Shown here: positions 34,617 through 47,413 of the stretch, piece after piece
How the letters are laid out: every line of letters starts with the position of its first letter
Numbering within the stretch: position 1 is the stretch's first letter
Source: Argopecten irradians
Lineage: Eukaryota > Mollusca > Bivalvia > Pectinida > Pectinidae
Assembly (NCBI RefSeq): GCF_041381155.1
Contig: NC_091144.1
Span: 33,784,980-33,848,979 of the forward strand
DNA length: 64,000 nucleotides
Direction: 5' to 3'
The notes under the pieces: generated by a model
What the model saw: only the letters and a program-made list of their open reading frames with translations
Database searches by the model: none
What the model was told of the DNA's origin: nothing
Made by a program: the position numbers and the translations under genes

Positions 34617-35893
34617 CGCATTTTGACAATGACCAAATATGGAAGGAGCTTTCTGACATTGACCAAATATAGCATAGATCATTTTGACATTGACCAAATA
34701 CAGTATAGACACTCTGACATTGACCCAATATAGCGAGACATTCTGACCATTGACCAAATACAGTAAAGAGCATTCTGACATCGACCAAATATAATATTGT
34801 AGAGCCTTTATACATTAATCAAATATGGTATAGATCGTTCTGACATTGACCAAATATGGTATAGATCGTTCTGACATTGACCAAATATGGTATAGATCGT
34901 TCTGACATTGACCAAATATGGTATATAGATGACCAAAATTCGTTCACATTGACCAAATATGGTATAGATCGTTCTGACATTGACCAAATACAGCATATAA
35001 CATTCTGACATTGACCAAATACAGCATATAACATTCTGACATTGACCAAATACAGCATATAACATTCTGACATTGACCAAATACAGCATATAACATTCTG
35101 ACATTGACCAAATACAGCATATAACATTCTGACATTGACCAAATACAGCATATAACATTCTGACATTGACCAAATACAGCATATAACATTCTGACATTGA
35201 CCAAATACAGCATATAACATTCTGACATTGACCAAATACAGCATATAACATTCTGACATTGACCAAATACAGCATATAACATTCTGACATTGACCAAATA
35301 CAGCATATAACATTCTGACATTGACCAAATACAGCATATAACATTCTGACATTGACCAAATACAATATAATAGAGCATTTTGACATTGACCAGATATGGT
35401 ATATAGCATTCTGATATTAATTAAATACAGTAAATAACATTCTGACATTGACCAAATACAATGAAGAGCATTCTGACATTGACCAGATAAAGTATAGAAC
35501 ATTCTTACATTTATCAATTACAATATTATAGAGCATTTTACCTTTGACCAACTATGGTATAGAGCATTCTGCCATTGACCGTACAGTGAAGAGCGTTCTG
35601 ACATTGATCAAATACAGTGTAGCATTTTAGCATTCTGACATTGATCAAATACAGTGTAGAGCATTCTGACATTGACCGAATACAGTGCGGAGCTTTCTGA
35701 CATTGACCAAATACAGTGTAGAGCATTCTGACATTGATCAAATACAGTGTAGAGCATTCTGACATTGATCAAATACAGTGCGGAGCATTCTGACATTGAC
35801 CAAATACAGAATAGAGCATTCTGACATTGACCAAATACAATGTAGAGCATTCTGGCATTGATTAAATACAGTATAGAACATTCTGACATTGAC
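34617..35893 (+). repeat. 31-bp minisatellite
   Basis: About 41 copies of a 31-base unit (ATTCTGACATTGACCAAATA followed by CAGCATATAAC). The central dozen (about 34980-35360) are almost identical, while both flanks are diverged (AGTGTAGAGC or GGTATAGATCG endings). Since 31 is not a multiple of three and the unit has no minus-strand stop, three overlapping minus frames of 144-232 codons stay open; they are products of the repeat, not genes. Confidence 0.92.
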
Positions 35894-36276
35894 CCTTAGA
35901 CAGACTGTACTTAAACACTCTTTTGTGAATTTGAATCTACTTCCAACATGACATGTACGTGATCGCATAATTAAACACACGTATGGCATAGTGTTCTCGC
36001 CCAGCTCGTATTATTATATAAACCTGGCGAGTTATAAATACATTTTAAAAGTCCTTCTAAGTTCCATGCTAAATCCGAGTTCTAGGTCAGTGGTACATAA
36101 CAGGCCTAACCAGACTACCAGTTTTATACAAAACAGCTGTATCATGATATTACATGTGGCTGTCAAAATAATAAATCTTATTTTACATCGATTGCGAAAC
36201 AAGTTATATATATACAACTTATGCAAATTACGTTCGATGGTCCGGATACAATTGAGTGCGCGAAGAGTCTTTGAGT

Positions 36277-36430
36277 AGGAGGAAACTGGATCCGGAGTAC
36301 CCAGAGAAAAAACACGTGATCAGGCAGGTGACCCCTGACCTTTTCACGTACGTGTCAGGATCGAACTGCAGCCGATTAGGTGAAAGGCGAGAATGAGCGG
36401 CTTAACCACTATATCCTCCGATCACCCTAA
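36277..36430 (-). mobile_element. tRNA-derived SINE
   Basis: On the minus strand it begins GGGTGATCGGAGGATATAGT. A box-A-like TAGTGGTTAAGCCGC (36398-36412) is followed about 44 bases on by a box-B-like AGTTCGATCCTGACA (36354-36368), the spacing of an internal Pol III promoter. The body follows, with CGGATCCAGTTTCC near its end. No intact tRNA fold is expected. Class assignment rests on the two boxes. Confidence 0.6.
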
Positions 36431-36454
36431 GATACAATATACAATAAGAATAAA

Positions 36455-36800
36455 AAATGTTTCGATTTTGAAAATGTATTAGCTATTTTTAGTTTGAAAA
36501 CGTAAAACTGTATTAATTTTGAAAACGTAAAAACTACTTTGATTTTGGAAACGTAAAAGCTATTTTGATTTTGAAACCGTAAAATCTGTTTTGATTTTGA
36601 AAGCGTGAAAACTGTTTTGATTTTTAAAACGTAAAAACTATTTTCATTTTGAAACGTAAAAACTATTTTGATTTTTTGAAAACGTTAAAACTATTATTTT
36701 TATTTTGAAACCGTATATAAAACTGATTTTTGATTTGGAAACGTAAAAAAACTATTATGATTTTGAAAAACGTAAAAACTACTTTTATTTTGAACTTCAT
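36455..36800 (+). repeat. ~26-bp minisatellite
   Basis: About thirteen units resembling TTTTGATTTTGAAAACGTAA followed by AAACTA, with length changes in the A and T runs. Confidence 0.8.
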
Positions 36801-36905
36801 TTTTATCAGTAAAAAATTTTATCAGGTCTTAATTTCTTTCTTGGCACTTTTTGAAAACGGTTTATATCATGATATTATTATAACCAGTCTCTGTGTGACG
36901 TCCAA

Positions 36906-38062
36906 TGACTGCCACCTTGATCAGACAGATGACTAGTACGATGTGTACACTGTCACCTTCATCAGACAGATGACTAGTACGATGTGTACACTATCACCTT
37001 CATCAGACAGATGACTAGTACGATGTGTTACACTGTCACCTTCATCAGACAGATGACTAAGTACGATGTGTACACTGTCACCTTCATCAGACAGATGACT
37101 TGTACGATGTGTACACTGTCACCTTCATCAGACAGATGACTAGTACGATGTGTACACTGTCACCTTCATCAGACAGATGACTAGTACGATGTGTACACTG
37201 TCACCTTCATCAGACAGATGACTAGTACGATGTGTACACTGTCACCTTCATCAGACAGATGACTAGTACGATGTGGTACACTGTCACCTTCATCAGACAG
37301 ATGACTAGTACGATGTGTACACTGTCACCTTCATCAGACAGATGACTAGTACGATGTGTACACTGTCACCTTCATCAGACAGATGACTAGTACGATGTGT
37401 ACACTGTCACCTTCATCAACAGATGATGACTAGTACGATGTGTACACTGTCACCTTCATCAGACAGATGACTAGTACGATGTGTACACTGTCACCTTCAT
37501 CAGACAGATGACTAGTACGATGTGTACACTGTCACCTTCATCAGACAGATGACTAGTACGATGTGTACACTATCACCTTCATCAGACAGATGACTAGTAC
37601 GATGTGTACACTGTCACCTTCATCAGACAGATGACTAGTACGATGTGTTCACTGTCACCTTCATCAGACAGATGACTAGTACGATGTGTACACTGTCACC
37701 TTCATCAGACAGATGACTAGTACGATGTGTACACTGTCACCTTCATCAGACAGATGACTAGTACGATGTGTACACTGTCACCTTCATCAGACAGATGACT
37801 ATAGTACGATGTGTACACTGTCACCTTCATCAGACAGATGACTAGTACGATGTGTACCCTGTCACCTTCATCAGACAGATGACTAGTACAATGTGTACCC
37901 TGTCACCTTCATCAGACAGATGACTAGTACGATGTGTACACTGTCACCTTCATCAGACAGATGACTAGTACAATGTGTACCCTGTCATCATCATCAGACA
38001 GTATAACTAGTAAAATGTGTACCCTGTCGCCGTCATCAGACAGATGACTAGTACGATGTGTA
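36906..38062 (+). repeat. 41-bp minisatellite
   Basis: About 28 copies of a 41-base unit (GTACGATGTGTACACTGTCA followed by CCTTCATCAGACAGATGACTA). Most copies are nearly identical; the right end is diverged (CATCATCATCAGACAG and similar). Scattered one- or two-base insertions may be real or assembly noise. Confidence 0.93.
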
Positions 38063-38292
38063 CATGTGAGTATACAACACTGTATCATTTTATTGTAATG
38101 GACTGAAATATTTAGAACATGTAGAAAAATGTCCGACATTTTCATCACTTGAGGACTTGAACACTAATTGATAAATTCCCATATATAAGACTACACATTC
38201 TCTATCAGAAATGAACCATTCTCCCTTAAAGCCTTTTTGAAATTATGTTGTTTGTACCACTTCCCATGAAGAAGTTTAGCATGAATTAATTT

Positions 38293-38493
38293 GTGTTTAA
38301 ATCACAGGGATATGAGAATTAGTTACAATTGATATTATTATGGAACCACCAGAGTGGTATTGTACTGTGTAGAGTATGGTTTTTACCAATTTTTTATTTA
38401 GACCTCTAAAACGTCTAAAACAGTCTTAAAAGGCACTCTGGTGGGTTCATAATTATGTAAACTGTAACTGATTCTCAGGTCCCTGTGATTTAA
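38293..38493. repeat. Inverted repeat (foldback MITE)
   Basis: About 200 bp. Left TTTAAATCACAGGGATATGA ... GGAACCACCAGAGTGG; right GGCACTCTGGTGGGTTCA ... AGGTCCCTGTGATTTAAAT. Arms of about 65 bases, no coding capacity. Confidence 0.75.
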
Positions 38494-39615
38494 ATAAGAC
38501 ACTGGCCGAATAGTGTTACATTATTGTTAATTAGGTTGAAACTGAAGCCTGGGTTAGTGTCCAACTGATAGCCACTTAAACGATCACTTCAGCTCCAAAG
38601 TATGAGGTCAGATCCAGAAATAACCTAAGCTTATAATTCTTATAATATCGGTTTTCATTACGAGGTTAAGCCCGACAATATTGAAAGGTCAAATGTTATC
38701 TTGGTACCAGTCTGGTATTACCACTCTACAATTTGGGTTTCTGTACCAACAAGAAATAAAAACATACTTTCCAACTTTATCAACCATACAAATGGCACTA
38801 AAATTAAGATCGTATAAAAGATATAGGCTCGGTTACGAGAATTAACAGCATGCCAACCAGGTACTTTCTAACTACATTAAGTGTTTTTTCTTCGGGTACT
38901 CTGGTTTACGAAACCTAAAGGATCCTTATGGTGATTCTGATGTAACATTGAAAAGTGACATATTGGAACATATTATCACTACAACATGGATGCCGGTGAA
39001 GATTTTGATATTTTATAATGACTATGAAGGATTGGTGCACCGACAATCATTTGTACTTGCTGCATCGAAATCAACCAATTTTAACACACGAAGCGATGGG
39101 AAAATATCCCCGAGATGACCGTTATATCAAAACATGATGATCGCAATATCAAAATATGATGACCGTAATATCGAAGTTTGATGACAGATAGGATGACTGT
39201 AATACCCAACAGCGGCCCATACCGATGTTCATGTATTTGTCATCATTCAATGCGACAGAGATAACGGAGAAGGGTAATTGTGCCAAGAATTGTCCATTTG
39301 TCTTTTTTACTCGTTAAAACTATCATTCGCGGGGTTGATGGTAATCTCTGATTTGGAAAAATCCGTACCATTTCCAATTCAGTTGACATTGAGAAACCAG
39401 TTTATGTTGTTAGCATACGTAACCCTGTCGATATATTTACATACAATAACATATGTACATGTACATGTAAATATTTACATCTCCTGCTACACTTATATTT
39501 ATAAATCAAGGATTAAAGGTATAACGAATTTTTATGGGCTAAACATTCTTACGGGACGTGGTTTTACCTTCAAAGTTGGGAAACACATTGAAATTCATAA
39601 ACATATATTTGCATC
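38494..39615. other. Non-coding; short degenerate repeat
   Basis: A run of about three diverged ~30-base units (GATGACCGTAATATC type) lies at 39110-39205. The frame at 39278-39637 is open but has no family resemblance and overlaps the edge of the next element. Confidence 0.4.
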
Positions 39616-41340
39616 TATTTTTGTAGTAAAAACGTAGTAAAAGAAGTCACGTGCTTATATATAATTATACCTCATTCATGCCATTGGTCGAAACATAGAA
39701 TTGTATTATGGGTAACAAGTGATCACGTGATTGTGTGTTTACCTCCAAATATGGCGATAGTTTGCTTGCCATTTTTAAGAAAAATTGATTTCTTTGAAAA
39801 TATTTAGACTCCAAAATGTTATTAATATTACGTGCATATCATTTTGCCTTGAACATATGTACTATTTTGCTATAAATAATGGGCTGAAATGAGTTATAAA
39901 ACCGCCATTTCAACGTATCATCTATAAATGGTATAATGTGAATTGACAAATTCGATCGGTCTAGCCGTCTAATCTAGGATCAGCGAAGATCGGCTACTCC
40001 CGGCTAAATTCGTAGAATTCTAAATTTATATTTACCTGCTTTAAGTTTCAGAACAATTAAATATAACACAAAGAAAATATGATCTCCGTCAAAAGGCCAA
40101 ATTATATGTACATGTTCTAAATCCCAGGCCAGTACACATAATCATGTGATCACTAGTTAGTTACCCATAATGCAATTCCATATTTCGGCCAATGGTATGA
40201 ATGAAGTAGTTTTACTACGTTTTACTACTAAGAATGCGTGTTTTGTATGGCCAAGCGGGTGTTGGTTTCAATTTCCAACATTTGAATTTGCTAAGCAATA
40301 TTATCATATCATTGTTAATTTTCATATTCTTTCCAACCAAATCGTTAAGCTTCCACGTAGCCCATTATTAATGAAGCTTTTGGGATGCAAATACTTGTGA
40401 AGATTATTGTTTACAAGTTAATTGTTTGCTATATATATATATATATATGCATCGCTTCATTCATTCTTTTCAGGCGCACTCGGGCTTGATTTCCCGACTC
40501 TATATTACCTGGAAAATTAAAACTCCTCGCCGAGTAGAGGATGCTCGTAATATACAATGTATAGAGTCGGGGAATCTAGCCCGCTGATCGGTCGAGAATC
40601 CATGCCTGCGCTCTCAATACATTGTACATCATGTACAATATGTACGTTTAAGTTATACATAAATCAGTATCACGTAAAATGACACAGCCTCGGGTTCGGC
40701 AGACAAGACATCGCACCACTCTAATGTATAGAGTATAACGATTCGCGGGGGGTGGGGGGGGGGGAGATTGTATTATATGTAACTAGTGATCACATAATTG
40801 TGTGTTTACTTTGACTTTGATTTCTCTGACCTGGTATTTACATCATGTAGTATATATAATTTTGCCTTTTGACAGAGATCTTATTTTCTTTTTGTTATAT
40901 ATGGGTATCTGTTCTGAAACCGAAGCAGGTAAGTATAAGTATAGAATTCTACGAATTTAGCCGGGAAAAGCCGATCTTCGCTGATCCTAGATTAGACGGC
41001 TAGACCGATCGAATTTTTCAATTCGCATTACATCATTCATAGATAAAACGCGGTTTTATAACTTATTTCAGTCAATTATTTATAGTAAAATAATACAAAT
41101 GTGCAAGTCAAAATGGTATTAATGCAATATCATATATATATATTAATGACATTTTGGAGTCTAAATATTTTCAAAGAAATCATTTTTCCTGAAAATGGCA
41201 AGCAAACTATCACCATATTTGGAAGTAAACACGCAATCACGTGCTCGCTAGTTACCAATAATACAAATCTATATTTCGTCTAATGATATGAATGAGGTAT
41301 AAGCACGTGACTTTTTTTACTACGATTTTACTACAAAAAA
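39600..41340. mobile_element. Head-to-head pair of a long inverted-repeat element
   Basis: Two copies of one non-autonomous element in opposite orientation, making a 1.7-kb palindrome-like structure. The left copy, 39600-40240, has inverted ends of about 110 bases: TAGTAAAAACGTAGTAAAAG ... GGGTAACAAGTGATCACGTG outside, and the complement at 40130-40235. The right copy, about 40765-41340, is inverted and lacks part of its inner end. Shared landmarks: GGTCTAGCCGTCTAATCTAG with GATCAGCGAAGATCGG, and their complements near 40975-41010. Between them lie an (AT)n run (40430-40448) and a poly-G tract (about 40746-40764). Confidence 0.75.
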
Positions 41341-41603
41341 GATGCAAATATGTTGTTTTTATGAAATCCAGTGTGGTTCCTGACCTTGGCGGTAAAACTA
41401 CGTCCTGGGCAGATATAAGATCATAATAAAAATTCGTTTTATATAAGTATTGAAGGGGAGTAAATATCTATAGGGAAAAAACATGGAGGCCGAATAAACG
41501 ACTTCGCTTGGTAAAAATTAGTAGATAGATAAAAAGTGTAAATGACACTTATATGACTCATTTCAGTCCATTGTTTGTAGTAGAATAGCACAATTTACAT
41601 GTC

Positions 41604-41693
41604 AAACCACAGGCGTTTGACTCTGTAGAGATTGGTATTACATACTGTATATAGAGGAAAACATGTCTATAGAGTCAAACGCCTGTGGTCAAA
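41604..41693. repeat. Short hairpin
   Basis: ACCACAGGCGTTTGACTCT at the left and its exact complement at the right, 19-base arms separated by about 52 bases. Possibly the ends of a tiny element. Confidence 0.7.
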
Positions 41694-41999
41694 CTGTATA
41701 TACTTTGATATCTATTTCTTTTTTAAATAAATCAGTATGTTCGAAAACAGGTTCATGTAAGCAAACCATTTGCCGGAAAAATTGGCCTTTTGAGACTTTA
41801 CTTTCTATGTGTCCTATATCTTGTGTTAAGTTCAATGTCGTTGTGCTCAGATGTGCTATACACAGACACTTGGGAATTGGAAGAAATACTTGTACGTAGA
41901 ACTTTACAGTTAACTTTTCTAATATACTTTTGTAGGATTTTTACCGTTTTTATTTAAAATGCTTAATTCCAATGAATATAAAACCTCTATACTCCAGGG

Positions 42000-44900
42000 G
42001 TTCCGAATACTTATTATCTCTAAACCTCTGGACCCTAATAGGGAAGGTGAAGGGCCCTAATATGAGAGGTGGATGGCCCTACTCCGAGAGGTGGAGGACT
42101 TTAATATAAGAGGCGGAGCAGCCTAAAATATGAGAGGTGGATGGTCGTACTCCGAGAGGTGGAGGGCCCTTATATAAGAGGTGGAGCATCCTAATATTAG
42201 AGGTGGATGGCCCTACTCCGAGAGGTGGAGGGCCCTTATATAAAAGGTTGAGCATCCTAATATGAGACGTGGTGGATGGCCTTACTCCGAGAGGTGGAGG
42301 GCTTTTTTATTAAGGTGGAGGCATCCTAATATAGAGTGGAGGCCCTGAGAGGTGAGGATGGCATCCTAATATGAGAGGTTGGCCTACCGAGAGGGGAGGC
42401 CCTTTATTAAGAGGGCGGAGCATCCTAATATGAGATGGTGGATGGACCCTACTCCGAGAGGTGGAGGACTTTTAATATGAGAGGCGGAGCCTCCTAATAT
42501 GAGAGGTGGATGGCCCTACTCGAGAGGTGGGAGGACTTTAATATAAGGAGGTGGAGCCATCCTAATATGAGAGGTGGATGGTCCTACTCCGAGAGGTGGA
42601 GGGCCCTTATATAAGGTGGTGGAAGCATCCTAATTATGAGAGGTGGATGGTCCTAACTCCGAGGAGGGTGAGGGCTTTTATATAAGAGGTGGTTGAGCAT
42701 CCTAATATGAGAGGTGGAGGCCCCTTATATAAGAGGTGGAGCATCCTAATATGAGAGGTGGATGGCCTACTCCGAGAGGTGGAGGGCCCTTATATAAAGG
42801 TGGGAGCATCCCAATAGGAGAAGGTGGATGGATCTAATATGCAGAGGGAGGAGTGATCAGTACGCTTTATGAGGGTGGTGCGACCATGATAGAGGGATGG
42901 AGTACCTTATTATATGAGAGGTGGCTAAGGTGCCCGAATATGAGAGGTGGAGGACCCTAATATGAGAGGTGGAGGACCCTAATATGAGAGGTGGAGGACC
43001 CTAATATGAGAGGTGGAGGACCCTAATATGAGAGGTGGAGGACCCTAATATGAGAGGTGGAGAACCCTAATATGAGAGGTGGAGGACCCTAATATGAGAG
43101 GTGGAGGACCCTAATATGAGAGGTGGAGGACCCTAATATGAGAGGTGGAGACCCTAATATGAGGAGGTGGAGGACCCTAATATGAGAGGTGGAGTACCCT
43201 AATTATGAGAGGTTGGAGGACCCTATATGAGAGGTGGAGAAACCCTTATATGAGAGGTGGAGAACCCTTATATGAGAGGTGGAGGTACCCTTATATGAGA
43301 GGTGGAGGACCCTAATATGAGGAGGTGGAGTACCCTTATATGAGAGGTGGAGGACCCTATATGAGAGGTGGAGGACCCTTATATGAGAGGTGGAGGAACC
43401 CTATATGAGGGGTGGAGGACCCTAATATGAGGGGTGGAGGACCCTAATATGAGAGGTGGAGGACCCTAATATGAGAGGTGGAGGACCCTAATATGAGAGG
43501 TGGAGGACCCCAATATGAGAGGTGCAGGACCCCAATACATCTATGAGAGGTGGAGTACCCTAATATGAGAGGTGGAGGACAATATGAGAGGTGGAGGACC
43601 CTTATATGAGAGGTGGAGACCCAATATGAGAGGTGGAGGACCCTTTATATGAGAGGTGGAGTACCCAATATGAGAGGTGGAGGCCCCCAATATGAGAGGT
43701 GGATACCTATAGGAGGACCCTTATATGAGAGGTGGAGGACCCTAATATGAGAGGTGGAGGACCCTAATATGAGAGGTGGAGGACCCTAATATGAGGGGTG
43801 GAGGACCCTAATATGAGAGGTGGAGGACCCTAATATGAGAGGTGGAGGACCCTTATATGAGAGGTGGAGAACCCTAATATGAGAGGTGGAGAGACCCAAT
43901 ATATGAGAAGGTGGAGGACCCTAATATGAGAGGTGGAGGCCCTAATATGAGAGGTGGACCACCCTAATATGAGAGGTGGAGGACCCACTATGAGAGTGAG
44001 AGAGGACCCTAATATGAGAGGTGGAGAAACCCTTATATGAGAGGTGGAGGACCCTTATATGAGAGGTGGAGGACCCAATATGAGAGGTGGAGGACCCAAA
44101 TATGAGAGGTGGAGGACCCAATATGAGAGGTGGAGGACCCTAATATGAGAGGTGGAGGACCCTTATATGAGAGGTGGAGGACCCAATATGAGAGGTAGTG
44201 GACACGCTATATGAGAGGTGGAGGACCCAATAATATGAGAGGTGGAGGACCCTAATATGAGAGGTGGAGGACCCAATATGAGAGGTGTGGATCACCAAAA
44301 TATGAGACAGGTGGGAGAACCCTAATATGAGAGGTGGAGGTTACCCAATATGAGACGTGGAGGACCCTAATATGAGAGGTGGAGGACCCTAATATGAGAG
44401 GTAGTGGACCACGCTATGAGAGGTGAGGACCCTAATATGAGAGGTGGAGTACCCTATATGAGAGGTGGAGGACCCAATATGAGAGGTGGAGGACCCTAAT
44501 ATGAGAGGTGGAGGACCCTAATATGAGAGGTGGAGGACCCTAATATGAGAGGTGGAGGACCCTAATATGAGAGGTGGAGGACCCTAATATGAGAGGTGGA
44601 GGACCCTAATATGAGAGGTGGAGGACCCTAATATGAGAGGTGGAGGACCCTAATATGAGAGGTGGAGGACCCTAATATGAGAGGTGAGAGGACCCAATAT
44701 GAGAGGTGGAGGACCCTAATATGAGAGGTGGGACCCAATATGAGAGGTGGAGGACCCTTATCCGATGAGAGGTGGAGGACTTTTTATATGAGAGGTGGAG
44801 CATCCTAATATGAGAGGTGGATGGCCCTAATATGAGAGGTGGAGGACCCTAATATGAGAGGTGGAGGATCCTTATATGAGAGGTGGTGGACCCTACTCCG

Positions 44901-46340
44901 AGAGGTGGAGGGACCTTAATATGAGAGGTGGAGGACCTAATATGAGAGGTGGAGGACCCTATATGAGAGGTGGAGGACCCTAATATGAGAGGTAGTAAGA
45001 GGTGAGAGGTGGAGACCCTAATATGAGAGGTGGATGGCCCTACTCCGAGAGGTGGAGGACTTTAATATAAGAGGCGGAGCATCCTAATATGAGAGGTGGA
45101 TGGCCCTACTCCGAGAGGTGGAGGGCCCTTATATGAGAGGTGGAGGGCCCTTATATAAGAGGTTGAGCATCCTAATATTAGAGGTGGATGGCCCTAATAT
45201 GAGAGGTGGAGGACCCTAATATGAGAGGTGGAGGACCCTAATATGAGAGGTGGAGGACCCTAATATGAGAGGTGGAGGACCCTAATATGAGAGGTGGAGG
45301 ACCCTAATATGAGAGGTGGAGGACCCTAATATGAGAGGTGGAGGACCCTAATATGAGAGGTGGAGGACCCTAATATGAGAGGTGGAGGCCCTAATATGAG
45401 AGGTGGAGCACCCTAATATGAGAGGTGGAGGACCCTTATATGAGAGGTGGAGGCTTTAATATGAGAGGTGGAGGGAGCCCTAATATGAGAGGTGGAGGAC
45501 CCTAATATGAGAGGTGGAGGGGACCCTTATATGAGAGGTGGAGGGACCCTTATATGAGAGGTGGAGCACCCTAATATGAGAGGTGGAGGACCCCTACTAT
45601 ATGAGAGGTGGAGGACCCTAATATGAGGGGTGGAGGACCCTAATATGAGAGGTGGAGGACCCTAATATGAGAGGTGGAGGACCCTAATATGAGAGGTGGA
45701 GGACCCTAATATGAGAGTGGTTGAGCAACCCTAATATGAGAGGTGGATGGCCCTAATATGAGAGGTGGAGGGACTTTTTATATAAGAGGTGGAGGAGAAC
45801 CCTAATATGAGAGGTGGAGGACCCTAATATGAGAGGTGGAGGACCCTAATATGAGAGGTGGAGGACCCTAATATGAGAGGTGGAGGACCCTAATATGAGA
45901 GGTGGAGGACCCTAATATGAGAGGTGGAGGACCCTAATATGAGAGGTGGAGGACCCTAATATGAGAGGTGGATGGTCCTACTCCGAGAGGTGGAGGGCTT
46001 TTATATAAGAGGTTGGAGCTCCTAATATGAGAGGTGGAGGACCCTAATATGAGAGGTGGAGACCCTAATATGAGAGGTGGAGGGACCCTTTTATGAGAGG
46101 TGGAGGACCCTAATATGAGAGGTGGAGGACCCTAATATGAGAGGTGGAGTACCCTGATATGAGAGGTGGGGGTACCCTAATATGAGAGGTGGAGTACCCT
46201 AATATGAGAGGTGGAGTACCCTAATATGAGAGGTGGAGGACCCTAATATGAGAGGTGGAGGACCCTAATATGAGAGGTGGAGGACCCTAAATATGAGAGG
46301 TGGAGGACCCCAATATGAGGGTGGAGGACCCTAATATGCA
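42000..46340 (+). repeat. 22-bp satellite array with 66-bp higher-order zones
   Basis: Around 200 copies of a 22-base unit, GGTGGAGGACCCTAATATGA plus GA. In the outer zone (about 42060-42830) and at islands near 44800-45190 and 45955-46020 the units follow an ordered three-monomer pattern of 66 bases: GATGGCCCTACTCCGA, GAGGGCCCTTATATAA and GAGCATCCTAATATGA types. The centre is made of the single monomer. Frequent one-base insertions and losses suggest either fast slippage or consensus errors in assembly. Confidence 0.93.
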
Positions 46341-46569
46341 TGCACAATCAGTACTTAATTTCATATAGGGCATAGCGTAATGGATTTTTTTGGGGGAATC
46401 AATTAATAATTTTTAATACTTTCATCTTGAAGTAAAATAAGCGCAAACTATTCATTGATGATATTGGTGTTAAGTAAGGAACTTTTGTTACAGAAGAGAA
46501 ATACAAATATGTCTTCTCCTGTTTATGATAGAGAAAAAGTATGATTCGTCAGAGGTGGTGCATCTTTCA
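46338..46569 (+). mobile_element. MITE family B, half copy
   Basis: Starts at GCACAATCAGTACTTAATTT next to the 22-bp array and ends TCGTCAGAGGTGGTGCATCT, matching one half of the element at 7893-8205. The array seems to have replaced or interrupted the other half. Confidence 0.55.
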
Positions 46570-46780
46570 GGACTGTGTTGTCTCAGCCAGGGGACAGAAT
46601 CAAGAGCCTTCCTCACAAGGACAAACACTCAAATTTAGGCTAAAAGTGATCAAAGTGGTGTTTGTGACGGTTTTCTCTTTGAAATAGAAGTCAAGTATCA
46701 AATGAACCAGAACTGGGAAATATATATGGTTTGGTTGTATAGTTATTTGCATGTTGCATTTTTGGACAGATTAGTCAACA

Positions 46781-46925
46781 GTTTATTAGTTTAACATCCT
46801 ATTAACAGCCAGGGTCAGGTAAGGACGTGCCAGGTTTGTTGGTGGAAGAAAGCCTGAGTACATGGAGAAAGCCACCGACCATCTGTCAGTACCTGGCAAC
46901 TGCCCCACACAGGATTCAAACTGTG
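46781..46925 (-). mobile_element. SINE-like repeat, partial
   Basis: On the plus strand it reads GTTTATTAGTTTAACATCCT, CAGCCAGGGTCAGGTAAGGA, CGTGCCAGG and ends CAGGATTCAAACTGTGC. The minus strand therefore starts with a box-B-like AGTTTGAATCC and ends with the GGATGTTAAAC-type tail seen at 13216-13570. A shorter relative lies at about 52092-52165 in a CFAP58 intron. Confidence 0.5.
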
Positions 46926-46976
46926 CTTTTTTCATTCAGTGTGAAGTGATAAAATAGATAACATGCACATTTTATG

Positions 46977-47002
46977 TTTATTTTTGCATTAAAGAATTTA
47001 TT
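46977..47002 (-). terminator. Poly(A) signals of CFAP58
   Basis: Two minus-strand AATAAA hexamers (46997-47002 and 46977-46982), about 410-440 bases past the CFAP58 stop, a plausible 3' UTR length. Confidence 0.45.
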
Positions 47003-47413
47003 AAGCAGATTTCATACTAAAGCATACAAAATCAGTAACATATCACAGACATTAATCCTTCATACTAAAATTGGACTTAAAATGAAAGTTTTCAACTCTT
47101 GTATTTTTCTTCCGATTTAATTCAGCACTTGTTCCAAAACGGTAAACTAAAAACCGTAAAAAAAAAATTCAGTATTATAAAAATTATACAGAATAAATAC
47201 ATGTTAACATGTAATGGTATTTCAAATTTGTATCGATATCATTCATATTAAAATTGTTCTGAAACAAATTATCTTCAGTCATATTTTCCTTCATATTATT
47301 CAACACTTGTTCCGAAACAGAAAATAATATGTGAAGAAATGTAAAATTCCTGCAGTGGTAGACATCACTGAGTGTAGAAAGTTCAGATTGAAATATGAGG
47401 GTATCTAGGCCTG

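Noticed and set aside
34808-35517. Minus-strand open frames of 144-232 codons with a 31-residue repeat
   Set aside because: They arise in three overlapping frames from a stop-free 31-bp minisatellite; no splice, start-context or family evidence supports a protein.
42000-46340. CRISPR-like array
   Set aside because: Units are directly adjacent 22-mers without unique spacers, in a eukaryotic genome.
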